Below, in pieces: positions 27,424-35,682 of a stretch of 64,000 bases of DNA. A program made the translations under genes and the position numbers. Position 1 is the stretch's first letter. Each line of letters opens with the position of its first letter. The notes beneath the pieces are model-generated. The model did not search any database, was not told the origin of the DNA, and saw nothing but the letters and a program-made list of their open reading frames with translations. The DNA is from an uncultured Tateyamaria sp. (GTDB taxonomy: Bacteria; Pseudomonadota; Alphaproteobacteria; Rhodobacterales; Rhodobacteraceae), in the NCBI RefSeq assembly GCF_947503385.1, contig NZ_CANNDO010000002.1, positions 682,001 to 746,000 of the forward strand, in the 5' to 3' direction.

Positions 27424-28440
27424 ATGAACACCAAGACCTCCATCCTCGCGCTGACCGTGGCGGCCATCGCAACCACCGCCGCCGCCGAAGGCGAGTTGAA
27501 CCTCTATTCCTCGCGGCACTACGACACCGACGAACGGCTTTATTCTGACTTCACCGAAGCCACGGGCATCACCATCAATCGCATCGAAGGCAAGGCCGAC
27601 GAACTGATCGAGCGCATGAAAGCCGAGGGCGTCAATTCGCCCGCCGACATCCTGCTGACGGTTGACACGTCGCGCCTTGAACGCGCCAAGGATGCGGGCG
27701 TGCTGCAATCCATCGACAGCGATGTGCTTGAGGCACGCGTGCCGGCTTACCTGCAAGACGAAGACAACCAGTGGTTTGGCTTCAGCCAGCGCGCCCGGAT
27801 CATCTTTTACGACAAGGCCGACGTGACCAACCCGCCGAAATCCTATGTCGACCTTGCCGACCCGGCCTACGAAGGTCTGGTCTGCCACCGCTCGTCCACC
27901 AACGTCTATTCGCAAACGCTGCTGGCCTCCGTCATCGCCAATCATGGCGAAGAGGCCGCCAAAAGCTGGGCCGAAGGCGTCGTGAACAACTTTGCCCGCG
28001 ACCCGCAGGGCGGCGACACCGATCAGCTGCGCGGCCTTGTGTCGGGCGAGTGCGACATCTCGATCTCCAACACCTACTATTTCGCCCGCGCGGTGCGCAA
28101 AGACGTTGACGGCCTGCCCGCCGACGCCCGCGCCAATATCGGCTGGGTCTTTCCGGCGCAGGACGCCGAAGGCGCGCATATGAACCTGTCGGGCGGGGGC
28201 GTCGCCGCAAACGCACCCAACAAGGACAACGCGATCAAGTTCATGGAATACCTCGCCAGCGATCAAGCACAGCAGTATTTCTCGGCTGGCAATGACGAAT
28301 ACCCCGCCGTTCCGGGCGTTGGTATCAGCGCGTCGGTGGCCAGCCTCGGCATGTTCAAGCCGGATGATCTGGACGCGACAACCATCGCCAATAACGTGCC
28401 CAAGGCCCAGAAAATCTTTAACGAAGTCGGCTGGAAGTAA
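27424..28440 (+). CDS. Ferric-iron ABC transporter substrate-binding protein
   Basis: This 338-residue exported protein has a signal peptide (residues 1-21, ending TTAAA). The mature start, EGELNLYSSRHYDTDERLY, is typical of the FbpA/AfuA/FutA group. The paired Tyr in SNTYYFARAV would ligate Fe(III). No permease or ATPase gene is adjacent, so the partner ABC proteins must lie elsewhere. An iron-Rhodo-box lies upstream and a terminator follows. Confidence 0.92.
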   Translation: MNTKTSILALTVAAIATTAAAEGELNLYSSRHYDTDERLYSDFTEATGITINRIEGKADELIERMKAEGVNSPADILLTVDTSRLERAKDAGVLQSIDSDVLEARVPAYLQDEDNQWFGFSQRARIIFYDKADVTNPPKSYVDLADPAYEGLVCHRSSTNVYSQTLLASVIANHGEEAAKSWAEGVVNNFARDPQGGDTDQLRGLVSGECDISISNTYYFARAVRKDVDGLPADARANIGWVFPAQDAEGAHMNLSGGGVAANAPNKDNAIKFMEYLASDQAQQYFSAGNDEYPAVPGVGISASVASLGMFKPDDLDATTIANNVPKAQKIFNEVGWK

Positions 28441-28466
28441 CCCCAACCTCCCTGTCGGATCGGGTC

Positions 28467-28496
28467 AAGGCGCGGCGCTCTGCCGCGCCTTTTCTT
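28467..28496 (+). terminator. Rho-independent terminator after the ferric binding-protein gene
   Basis: A 10-bp stem (aaggcgcggc, 28467-28476, with 28482-28491) with a 5-base loop is followed by ttctt. It lies 26 bp past the stop. Confidence 0.85.
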
Positions 28497-28616
28497 ATCT
28501 TACTGATATTGTCAGGATTGACGTTTCCGACAAAAACAGTCAGCATAAATCCAAGCGAGTCTCAGCCACCCCGATCTCGGGCAGCCCGGACACCCCGTTC
28601 CTACTGGAGGTGAGAC

Positions 28617-28784
28617 ATGACCCGAGAACAACAGCCGGTGAACCAGCCCGATCCAAAGCCACCCGCCCCATCCTGTTGCGACCGACCCTGTTGTCAGGAA
28701 TTGCTGATATGTGCCGCAGACGGGACGTTGTGCGCCGAACAGCCGCTGGAGCCGACCCTGGATCATCTGGAGCGGGCGCAATGA
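28617..28784 (+). CDS. Small Cys-rich protein preceding hemP
   Basis: A 55-codon frame starts at ATG 28617, 5 bases after a ggaggtga ribosome site. The product has six Cys, with a CC pair, a second CC pair three residues on (CCDRPCC) and two single Cys later. It has no signal peptide or membrane helix. Its stop overlaps the hemP start by 4 bases (28781-28784), so the two are probably translated together. The Cys pairs could bind a metal or haem, or form disulfides. I do not recognise the family. It is too short to rank by composition alone; the evidence is the ribosome site and coupling. Confidence 0.75.
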   Translation: MTREQQPVNQPDPKPPAPSCCDRPCCQELLICAADGTLCAEQPLEPTLDHLERAQ

Positions 28785-28954
28785 ACGCCATGGCACAGGT
28801 CCCCGCCCCCACTGCGGCCCCGGATGCGCCGCCGATCGACACCTACGACGCGCGCGACCTGATCAAGGATGGCGCGCAGGCCTCCATCGTTTTAGACGGT
28901 CAAGTCTACTATCTGCGCATCACCCGCGCCGGAAAACTGATCCTGACAAAATGA
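28781..28954 (+). CDS. hemP: Hemin uptake protein HemP
   Basis: This 57-residue protein ends in DGQVYYLRITRAGKLILTK, preceded by DARDLIKDGAQASIVL, the diagnostic HemP/HmuP core. HemP proteins act as small activators or helpers of haem uptake. It is coupled by ATGA overlaps to the Cys-rich gene before it and to the next gene. No haem receptor or hmu transporter lies in this window. Confidence 0.93.
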   Translation: MNAMAQVPAPTAAPDAPPIDTYDARDLIKDGAQASIVLDGQVYYLRITRAGKLILTK

Positions 28955-29430
28955 CACCGGAGCATCACAGACGCGGCGGCGCGGCGGTTGCCGCCCTGAA
29001 CCGCATGGACACATGGGAAGCGGACCTTGTCCTTAACCTGCGCCTCTGGTGCGAGGGGCCACCAGGCCAGCTGCGCATTCGAACCGCATTCGAAACAGTG
29101 CTGTCGGGCGCTGCGGCGGCGCGGGCTTGGGACGATTTTGACACGTTGCTGCGCCGGATCGTGGCCACCGCCTCGCGCCCGATGGTCCGTCACGATATCG
29201 GCTGCAACTGTGTGGGTTCGGACGAATGTGTTTTTGCCCATCTGGTGCGCACCGCCTCTGACGGGCATCTCAACGACGCGGCCCTGATCGCCACGTTGCT
29301 GGTGGGCCCGGCCCACGCGGAACACATCGCCATACTGGCCGGAGAAGTGGGCAGCTGTGCCCGCCGCATTCACCACCTGCATCCACACGAACGCATCGAA
29401 GCCGCGCACATCCTGACGCGGCTTCACTAA
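28951..29430 (+). CDS. Conserved-type hypothetical protein of the hemP operon, Cys motif GCNCVGSDEC
   Basis: This 159-residue, mostly helical protein overlaps the hemP stop by 4 bases. It has no signal peptide or membrane segment. The centre carries GCNCVGSDECVFAHLV (about residues 84-99) with three Cys, and the next half carries two His in HAEHIAILAG. It resembles the product at 32115-32537 in length and in the DE-x-n-H arrangement, but that protein lacks the Cys cluster. I do not recognise a family. Expression with hemP and the imelysin gene suggests a role in iron or haem handling. Confidence 0.8.
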   Translation: MTPEHHRRGGAAVAALNRMDTWEADLVLNLRLWCEGPPGQLRIRTAFETVLSGAAAARAWDDFDTLLRRIVATASRPMVRHDIGCNCVGSDECVFAHLVRTASDGHLNDAALIATLLVGPAHAEHIAILAGEVGSCARRIHHLHPHERIEAAHILTRLH

Positions 29431-29474
29431 CTGCCTGACCTGTCACGCGCAAAACCAACAAGGGACCGCGACAC

Positions 29475-30734
29475 ATGAAACTGACATTCACAACGGCACT
29501 GGGCACTGTGCTTTTGGCCGCCGCGCCTGCATATGCGGACAAGGCCGCCGTGCTGGACAATTACGCCGACATCGCGCTGGCCAAATACACCGACAGCCTG
29601 ATCACGGCGCAGGCGTTGTTGGCGGCGGTCACCGATCTGACCGAAACCCCCTCTGCCGAGGCGCTGCAAGCGGCCAAAGCGGCGTGGCTGGCATCCCGCG
29701 TCCCCTACCAGCAGACCGAGGTGTATCGCTTTGGCAATGCCATCGTCGACGACTGGGAAGGCAAGGTGAACGCATGGCCGCTGGACGAGGGCCTGATCGA
29801 CTATGTCGACGCGACCTATGGCTATGCGACGGATGAAAACGAATATGCGGCGCTCAACGTGGTGGCCAACGCCACTTTTACCCTGTCCGGGGAACGCGTG
29901 GATTCCTCTGACATCACGCCCGCGTTGCTTGAAGGGGCGTTGCACGAGGCCGATGGCGTGGAATCAAACGTCGCCACCGGCTATCACGCCATTGAATTTC
30001 TGCTCTGGGGTCAGGATCTGAATGGCCACGGCGCAGGCGCGGGCAACCGCCCCTGGACAGACTACGCCACGGGTGACGCTTGCACAGGCGGGCACTGCGA
30101 CCGCCGCGCAGACTATCTGACGGCAGCAACGACGCTGCTGGTGTCCGATCTGGAATGGATGGCGGCGCAATGGCAGGATGGCGGGGACGCCCGCGCCCAA
30201 CTGACCGCAGACGAAGATGCAGGCATCTCCTCCATACTGACCGGTATGGGGTCTTTGTCTTATGGCGAACAGGCTGGCGAGCGAATGCGGCTGGGTGTGA
30301 TGCTGAACGACCCGGAGGAGGAGCACGATTGCTTCTCCGACAACACGCATAACAGCCACTTCTATGACGCGCTGGGGATCCGCAATGTGTATCTGGGCAG
30401 CTACACCCGCATTGACGGCACCATCGTCCGCGGGACAAGCCTGTCGTCGCTCGTGGCGCAGGCGGATGCGGGTGTCGATGCCGAACTGACCGCCCGGCTG
30501 GACGCGACCATGATGGAGATGTCCGAGTTAAAGACCGCAGCCGAAGCGGGCTTTGCCTATGACATGATGCTGGAACGCGGCAATGACGCGGGCGAGGCGC
30601 TGATCATGGGCGCTGTGAACGCGCTGGTGGATCAAACCCGTTCGATCGAACGTGCCGTGTCCACGCTTGGCGTGTCCGGGTTCGCGGTTGAAGGCTCCGA
30701 CAGCCTCGATAACCCGGACGCCGTGTTCCACTAA
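29475..30734 (+). CDS. Imelysin-family iron-regulated protein
   Basis: This 419-residue protein has a signal peptide (about residues 1-20, ending PAYA) and the imelysin motif GYHAIEFLLWG (GxHxxE), which binds metal in structures of the family. HDCFSDNTHNSHFYD near residue 277 is a second hallmark (IrpA/imelysin group). It probably binds iron in the periplasm or outer membrane. It lies 44 bp downstream of the hemP-operon gene on the same strand. The di-haem oxidoreductase at 32611 is its usual companion, here separated by dps and another gene. Confidence 0.92.
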   Translation: MKLTFTTALGTVLLAAAPAYADKAAVLDNYADIALAKYTDSLITAQALLAAVTDLTETPSAEALQAAKAAWLASRVPYQQTEVYRFGNAIVDDWEGKVNAWPLDEGLIDYVDATYGYATDENEYAALNVVANATFTLSGERVDSSDITPALLEGALHEADGVESNVATGYHAIEFLLWGQDLNGHGAGAGNRPWTDYATGDACTGGHCDRRADYLTAATTLLVSDLEWMAAQWQDGGDARAQLTADEDAGISSILTGMGSLSYGEQAGERMRLGVMLNDPEEEHDCFSDNTHNSHFYDALGIRNVYLGSYTRIDGTIVRGTSLSSLVAQADAGVDAELTARLDATMMEMSELKTAAEAGFAYDMMLERGNDAGEALIMGAVNALVDQTRSIERAVSTLGVSGFAVEGSDSLDNPDAVFH

Positions 30735-30880
30735 GCCATTGCCGGGGTGGTTGCGTCCGCGTTGCCCTCCGGCATGTGTCGCGCACGATACGGGCGGCAC
30801 AGGCGCGCACCGGCACCTCCAACGTTGGTGCGCGCATCAAACTTTACCAGCCCGGCGAAACCAAACATCCGCGAGGACCG

Positions 30881-31138
30881 ATGGCCAAGACCCCAAGCCC
30901 CTGTATCGACGTGTGCAAGTTCAAGCGCGACGGCCATTGCATCGGCTGTTCGATGACCAAGGCGCAAAAATCTCTGTTCAAGCAGCTCAAAAAGGACAAG
31001 CATCGCGCGGCCTTTGTCGAGATGCTGGTGGGCCAGCAGTCGCACATGGGGAAATACCGTCACTGGGCCGCGCGCTACATGCGCAAGTGCATGAAGAAAA
31101 AGGCAAAACCCGTTGCCGCCGTGCGCGATGCCGCCTGA
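30881..31138 (+). CDS. DUF1289 family protein
   Basis: This 85-residue protein opens with CIDVCKFKRDGHCIGC, the four-Cys signature of DUF1289 that likely binds a metal or Fe-S cluster. A basic middle and C-terminal part follows (RHWAARYMRKCMKKKAK). The start at 30881 follows gcgagga; the frame stays open 35 codons upstream without family similarity. It is downstream of the imelysin gene on the same strand. Role unknown. Confidence 0.9.
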   Translation: MAKTPSPCIDVCKFKRDGHCIGCSMTKAQKSLFKQLKKDKHRAAFVEMLVGQQSHMGKYRHWAARYMRKCMKKKAKPVAAVRDAA

Positions 31139-31535
31139 TCCACGACTGCACATGCACGGCCCTGACCGCCGCGTGGGCAGCCCTGCCCGGTCTGGCGCGC
31201 GCGATTATTCCTGCATCCCCACGACGCTCAATCGTGAAGGCGGCGACATGCTGATCCTAACCTACGCCTTTGTCCCGAACCGCGCGGGTGACGCACACAT
31301 GGGCATATCCAAAGGCGCGCCTGTCACGAACGAAGGCCCAGTGCGTCGCGCTCGACGAACCTGCTGCTGCCGAATGCCCCAAGGACCCGTACCAGATCGT
31401 CGTTGCGGCCTGCCGTGTCAGCGGCAAGGGCAACGGTGTCCGGGCGGCGCCCCCGTGCTGCGCGGCACAGGGCGTCACGCTGCGGTCACACGACCGGCGC
31501 CGGACGGACGCAGCCGCCCATCCGGCCTCCAACCC
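31139..31535. other. Region without a supported gene
   Basis: These 397 bp hold several short overlapping open frames on both strands, none with ribosome site, homology or composition that convinces me. One frame from ATG 31248 begins with a plausible sequence but soon becomes Arg/Cys-rich in the style of a shadow frame. No RNA gene or repeat is seen. Confidence 0.4.
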
Positions 31536-32006
31536 CTAGCTCAGGTGCGCGCGCAGGAACCAGGCGAATTTTTCGTGGGTTTGACCGCGCGCAATGCACA
31601 AATCTTCGGTCAGCGTGTCACCGTGTTCTGCCGCCATCGCGCCGCACCCGGCGAGCGTCGCCGCCAGCGTTTCCTGCGCACCCTGCATCGCCTTTATCAT
31701 CTCGCGGTCGGTGGCATGGCCGTCATGTTCACCCACTTTGGACCGCTTCAGCATCCCCGCCAGCGTGCCTTCGGCGTGGGCGTCCAGCGCCTTGATCCGT
31801 TCGGCCAGATCGTCCTGCGCGACAAAGTGATCTTCGTAGATCTTTTGAAACAGGTCGTGCAGCGGGCCAAAGGCCATGCCTGTCACGTTCCAGTGGAAAT
31901 TCTGCGCCATCATCGTGGTCACGGTCGTTTCGGCCACCGACTGGTTCAACGCGTCTGCGATTGCGGTGCGTGCGTCCGTGGACAGCGCGACTGCTGTTTG
32001 GGTCAT
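31536..32006 (-). CDS. dps: Dps-family ferritin-like DNA protection protein
   Basis: This 156-residue ferritin-like protein has the inter-subunit ferroxidase ligands in HWNVTG (about residue 38) and HDLFQKIYEDHFVAQDDLAERI (residues 50-71). It oxidises Fe(II) with peroxide, stores iron and shields DNA. The start at 32006 is chosen for the GGGAGC ribosome site; the frame also has an ATG five codons upstream. An ICE-type Irr operator lies at 32103-32119, about 100 bp upstream. Confidence 0.93.
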   Translation of the reverse strand: MTQTAVALSTDARTAIADALNQSVAETTVTTMMAQNFHWNVTGMAFGPLHDLFQKIYEDHFVAQDDLAERIKALDAHAEGTLAGMLKRSKVGEHDGHATDREMIKAMQGAQETLAATLAGCGAMAAEHGDTLTEDLCIARGQTHEKFAWFLRAHLS

Positions 32007-32102
32007 CCCGAGCTCCCTCATGTTCAGATACGCTGGCTGGCACGCGGTTGCGGCTGGCTTGCCCCATGCAATTTAGGCAGCCAAGGTCCGAGGGCAAGGG
32101 TT

Positions 32103-32119
32103 TTTAGAATAATTCTAAC
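32103..32119. promoter_or_regulatory. ICE-like Irr operator upstream of dps
   Basis: The sequence tttagaataattctaac matches the Irr iron-control element TTTAGAA-N3-TTCTAAA at 13 of 14 fixed positions. It overlaps the stop of the gene at 32115-32537 and lies 97 bp upstream of the dps start. Irr represses iron-storage genes under iron limitation. Confidence 0.7.
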
Positions 32120-32537
32120 TGCGGGGCTGACACGCGACGATCCGCGACACCAAAAATCGTACCAGCCGCCGGTGCTCCGGGCATACACGGCGGCCCAACA
32201 GGAAGGTCAGGCTGGCGGCGTCACCTGTCGCCACGGCACGGCCCAGTTGCAGCAACCACATCTCGTCAAAGGTCAACTCGTCCGCACCGGGCGCGTGCAG
32301 GCGCGCGGGTTTTCCCAGCGCTTCGTTGAGGCCGCGCATCAGCGCCTCCGCATGGGCCGCGCGCGTGGCACCGCGCGTGACCTGCAACAGCGCGCACGCC
32401 TCAAAGAGGTCCGCACGGGGTTTGACCCGACAGGCCATGGCCACCCGGCGCAGATCGTCGAGATAGCGCACATCTTGTGCCGACAAGCGGCTGCGGTGCG
32501 GCGGGACCGTTTGATGATCGCGTTTCAGAGGCAGCAT
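32115..32537 (-). CDS. Hypothetical helical protein, paralogue-like to the hemP-operon protein
   Basis: This 140-residue protein is mostly helical, with no signal peptide or membrane segment. TFDEMWLLQLGRAVATGDAASLTFLLGRRVCPEH (about residues 89-122) lines up with the corresponding part of the 28951 product, sharing the DE pair, a following helix, and a His 30 residues on. The Cys cluster of the other protein is missing here. The start at 32537 is chosen as the Met before the predicted ordered part; longer in-frame starts run antisense into the oxidoreductase gene. It lies upstream of dps on the same strand. Confidence 0.7.
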   Translation of the reverse strand: MLPLKRDHQTVPPHRSRLSAQDVRYLDDLRRVAMACRVKPRADLFEACALLQVTRGATRAAHAEALMRGLNEALGKPARLHAPGADELTFDEMWLLQLGRAVATGDAASLTFLLGRRVCPEHRRLVRFLVSRIVACQPRS

Positions 32538-32592
32538 GTCGCAGGTCACTTTCCCAAGCCGGGGCGCGGTCCATCTCGCGCCCCCTAATTCC

Positions 32593-32607
32593 TGAGTATA
32601 TTTATAA
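32593..32607. promoter_or_regulatory. Possible degenerate iron-Rhodo-box in the 32538-32610 gap
   Basis: tgagtatatttataa fits TGA-N9-TCA except one base of the right half. It lies only 3 bases before the ATG at 32611, so its role there is doubtful; it may instead act on the divergent gene at 32537. Confidence 0.3.
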
Positions 32608-32610
32608 ACT

Positions 32611-34134
32611 ATGACCCGGATCGCAAGCCTCCTCCCGACCCTCGCACTCAGCTTTTTGTCCATTGTGACGGCGGCCAAGGCCGAGTTGGCGGACCTGCAT
32701 CTGTCCGTTGTACCGCGAACCGACGCCGAAGCGGACCGTATCGCAAGGGTCATCGCACCCACCACCGACTTTACCAAACCCGAGCCATTCGAGGCGAACG
32801 CAGCGGGTGCCGCGACTGTGCGCATCACCGACACGCGCAATGCCTTTAGCCAGCCCTCGGCCAATATCTCCTTTGAACGAGAGCTGGATTTCAGGGTCGG
32901 GAACGGGCTGTTCAAGAAGCTGTGGGTGTCGTCGCCCTCTTCGACGCTTGCGTCCGACGGACTTGGCCCACTGTTTAACGCACGGTCCTGCCAGCGCTGC
33001 CATCTCAAGGACGGGCGTGGACACCCGCCCGAAGGCCCGGACGACAGTCGCGCGTCCATGCTCATGCGCATCTCCATTCCCGGCGGCATCGCCCCTGCGG
33101 AGATTGCGGATTACCTCGCCACACTGCCCGATCCGGTCTATGGCGGGCAAATTCAGGATCTTTCGGTCGCGGGCCACCCTGCCGAAGCCCGGATCGGCAT
33201 CACCTATACCGAGGAAACTATACTCTTGTCGGGTGGCGAAATGGCCGCCCTGCGGGCACCGGTTTACGACCTCGGCAGCCTCGGCTATGGACCCCCACAT
33301 CCCGATGCGATGTTCAGCCCCCGCGTGGCACCGCAAATGATCGGGCTGGGCCTGCTGGATGCGATCCCCGCGGCTGACATCCTAGCCCGTGCTGATGCGC
33401 AAGACGCAGATGGCGACGGTATTTCGGGGCGTGCGCAGATTGTGATGTCCACCACCTTTGACGTGCCGATGCTGGGCCGTTTTGGCCTCAAGGCGGGCAA
33501 GCCGTCGGTGTTGGAACAATCCGCAAGCGCCTTTTCCGGCGATATCGGCATCTCGACCACGCTGCACCCCGCAGGGTATGGCGACTGTTCGGTGGCACAG
33601 GATCGCTGTCGCGCCGCACCCGATGGCAATTCGGACGCGCATGACGCCGTCGAGATTGGCGATATTGGCCTTGCCCTTGTGGCGTTTTACTCCTCAAATC
33701 TTGGCGTCCCTGCACGCCGGGATGTGGACGATCCCAAGGTGTTGCGCGGCAAACAGGTGTTTTATGAAACCGGTTGCATCGCCTGCCACACACCCAAACA
33801 CGTGACCCACCGCCTCGCGGATCAACCCGAACAGAGCTTTCAATTGATCTGGCCCTACACCGACATGTTGCTGCATGACATGGGACCGGGACTGGCAGAT
33901 GACCGGCCCGAGGCGCGCGCCACCGGGCAGGAATGGCGCACACCGCCGCTTTGGGGCATTGGATTGACGGAACAGGTGTCTGGTCACACGTATTTCCTGC
34001 ATGACGGACGTGCCCGCAGTTTGCTTGAGGCGGTGCTGTGGCACGGCGGCGAGGCTGAACCCCACAAGCAATCCGTCATCGACATGGCCCCACCGGACCG
34101 GGCGGCCCTGATCCGTTTTCTGGAAAGCCTGTGA
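32611..34134 (+). CDS. Di-haem oxidoreductase / putative peroxidase (DUF1111)
   Basis: This 507-residue exported protein has a signal peptide (about residues 1-24, ending AAKA) and two c-type haem motifs, CQRCH (127-131) and CIACH (about residues 390-394). The family (COG3488) is related to cytochrome c peroxidases and typically pairs with imelysin genes in iron loci. It probably transfers electrons in the periplasm for iron reduction or oxidation. The start has no clear ribosome site. Confidence 0.93.
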   Translation: MTRIASLLPTLALSFLSIVTAAKAELADLHLSVVPRTDAEADRIARVIAPTTDFTKPEPFEANAAGAATVRITDTRNAFSQPSANISFERELDFRVGNGLFKKLWVSSPSSTLASDGLGPLFNARSCQRCHLKDGRGHPPEGPDDSRASMLMRISIPGGIAPAEIADYLATLPDPVYGGQIQDLSVAGHPAEARIGITYTEETILLSGGEMAALRAPVYDLGSLGYGPPHPDAMFSPRVAPQMIGLGLLDAIPAADILARADAQDADGDGISGRAQIVMSTTFDVPMLGRFGLKAGKPSVLEQSASAFSGDIGISTTLHPAGYGDCSVAQDRCRAAPDGNSDAHDAVEIGDIGLALVAFYSSNLGVPARRDVDDPKVLRGKQVFYETGCIACHTPKHVTHRLADQPEQSFQLIWPYTDMLLHDMGPGLADDRPEARATGQEWRTPPLWGIGLTEQVSGHTYFLHDGRARSLLEAVLWHGGEAEPHKQSVIDMAPPDRAALIRFLESL

Positions 34135-34255
34135 CATACGCTTTGCCTCAAGCGTGATAACCCCGACGTGGGATCGGCGGCGCACAGGCAGAATGGCAAC
34201 CTCCGGGACCAAAGCCGCCGCTCACCGCGCCCACTGAACCACGAAAGGACCGATT

Positions 34256-34573
34256 ATGTTCATCGCCATGAACCGATTTACCGTCACAACTGAAAACGCC
34301 GACGCGTTCGAGGCCCTGTGGCTGGACCGCGACAGCCACCTCAAGATGATGGACGAATTTGTCGCGTTTCACATGCTCAAAGGCCCCGAGGCCAACGACG
34401 GCACGCGGCTCTATGCCTCGCACACCGTTTGGGCGTCCGAAACGGCCTTTCGCGCATGGACCCGGTCCGACGCGTTCCGCGCCGCGCACAAGGGTGCAGG
34501 CCAGACCGCCAAGCTGCACGTTGGCAGTCCGACATTTGAAGGGTTTTCTGTCATTCAGGAAATCAACGCTTGA
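34256..34573 (+). CDS. Antibiotic-biosynthesis-monooxygenase fold protein, IsdG-type haem monooxygenase
   Basis: This 105-residue ABM-fold protein carries Asn6, Trp68 and His78. Trp-to-His spacing of ten residues and the N-terminal Asn match the catalytic triad of IsdG (Asn7, Trp66, His76). It should cleave haem to release iron in the cytoplasm. The neighbouring sequence (LYASHTVWASETAFRAWTRS) is family-like. It lies 121 bp downstream of the di-haem gene and fits a haem-iron island containing hemP. A gaaagga ribosome site precedes the ATG. Confidence 0.85.
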   Translation: MFIAMNRFTVTTENADAFEALWLDRDSHLKMMDEFVAFHMLKGPEANDGTRLYASHTVWASETAFRAWTRSDAFRAAHKGAGQTAKLHVGSPTFEGFSVIQEINA

Positions 34574-34881
34574 GATGCGGTTTCAGGACAGTCGGTGCTG
34601 GTGTCGTCAGGCCCCTGCGCAGGTGAGGATTGGCACGGCCCGATAACGCGTGAACGCGCCGTTTCTATCGCCGGTTGCCGTGACAATGCGACCGGGATCA
34701 GCGCTGTCCTGCGCCATCCCCATCGGTGCTTTTGGGTCAAAACGCGGCGACGGCTGAGACACCTGCGCAGACCGGCTGGCGCGATGGAACACTGCCACGC
34801 AACGCATCCGTGTGCTTTGAGGCGAAGAACTCAGGCGCAGCGCCGTGCTTTTGGCGATGCCCGCCCGTCGCTCGCGCAACC
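34574..34881. other. Region between haem monooxygenase and phnF, nothing identified
   Basis: These 308 bp carry no convincing gene, RNA or repeat. A minus-strand frame reads through part of it but lies downstream of the phnF stop and overlaps the end of phnF in another frame. No terminator with a T-run is seen for either neighbour. Confidence 0.4.
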
Positions 34882-35601
34882 TCACTCCTCCAGCGTCAGC
34901 GTCACGCGGTCGCCCGCGAACCACGTGCGGCCATATTCGACGGGCTGGCCAGCCTCATCGACATTGACGCCGGACGATCTGAGCAGGGGGTCGCCCTCGG
35001 CGATCAGCAGGTGCAGGGCCTGTGTCGCCGTCGCACGTGTCGCGGTCAGGCGGGTTGTGGCGCGAGTGTAGTCGCTTACTCCAACTGCCTTCAGTGCTTC
35101 GGTGACGCTGCTGGTATGGGCCAGAGCGTCGGCAATTCCGTCAAGCCGCCCAAGGGGAAACAGGCTTTGGAAAATCGCGATGGGCTGGCCATCAGCCAGT
35201 GACAGCCCGTGATAGGCGCAAACCGGGTCGCCTGCGGCAACATTCAGCGCATCAGCCTCCCCTGCGGTGGCGGCCCGGGTTTCGACATCCAGCAGCCTTT
35301 TTTCCGGGCGGCGCCCTGCGGCGATGAGGTTTTCGTGAAAGCGGACGCGCCTGCCAATGGGATAATCCGTAGGCGTCGCGGCGACAAAGGCACCAGAGCC
35401 GCGCCGGGTGCGGATCAACCCTTCGTGCACCAGCGCCGAGACACCGTGGCGCACGGTGTGGCGGTTCACGCCGAACCGCTCGGCCAGAACGGCTTCGGTT
35501 GGCAGCCGGTCACCGGCGCGATAGCGACCTTCGGCTAAATCCATGCGCAACGCATCGGCGATGGCCTTCCAGATCGGGGTTTTACCAGAAGCGTCACGCA
35601 A
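34882..35601 (-). CDS. phnF: GntR/HutC-type regulator of phosphonate catabolism
   Basis: This 239-residue regulator has an N-terminal winged helix (about residues 8-70, PTEAVLAERFGVNRHTVRHG) and a C-terminal UTRA ligand domain (about 85-235). It is divergent from phnG, the usual position for PhnF, and an 81-bp gap carries tandem repeats that may be its operators. It likely represses the phn catabolic operon until a phosphonate-derived signal appears. Confidence 0.92.
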   Translation of the reverse strand: MRDASGKTPIWKAIADALRMDLAEGRYRAGDRLPTEAVLAERFGVNRHTVRHGVSALVHEGLIRTRRGSGAFVAATPTDYPIGRRVRFHENLIAAGRRPEKRLLDVETRAATAGEADALNVAAGDPVCAYHGLSLADGQPIAIFQSLFPLGRLDGIADALAHTSSVTEALKAVGVSDYTRATTRLTATRATATQALHLLIAEGDPLLRSSGVNVDEAGQPVEYGRTWFAGDRVTLTLEE

Positions 35602-35647
35602 GTTTCACAAAACTCCTCTGTCCCTCACGGGCATATATGGTAGGATA

Positions 35648-35663
35648 TGTATAGTTGTATAGT
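35648..35663. promoter_or_regulatory. Tandem 8-bp repeat in the phnF-phnG promoter, possible PhnF site
   Basis: The octamer tgtatagt occurs twice in direct succession (35648-35655, 35656-35663) in an AT-rich stretch unlike the GC-rich surroundings. It is 20 bases before the phnG ATG and 47 bases from phnF. Confidence 0.45.
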
Positions 35664-35682
35664 ATATGGAAAAGTTGTCGAG

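Noticed and set aside
31113-32588. Plus-strand frame over dps and the gene at 32115
   Set aside because: Antisense to a clear Dps gene and low-complexity in composition. Its stretch from ATG 31248 has no homology to support it.
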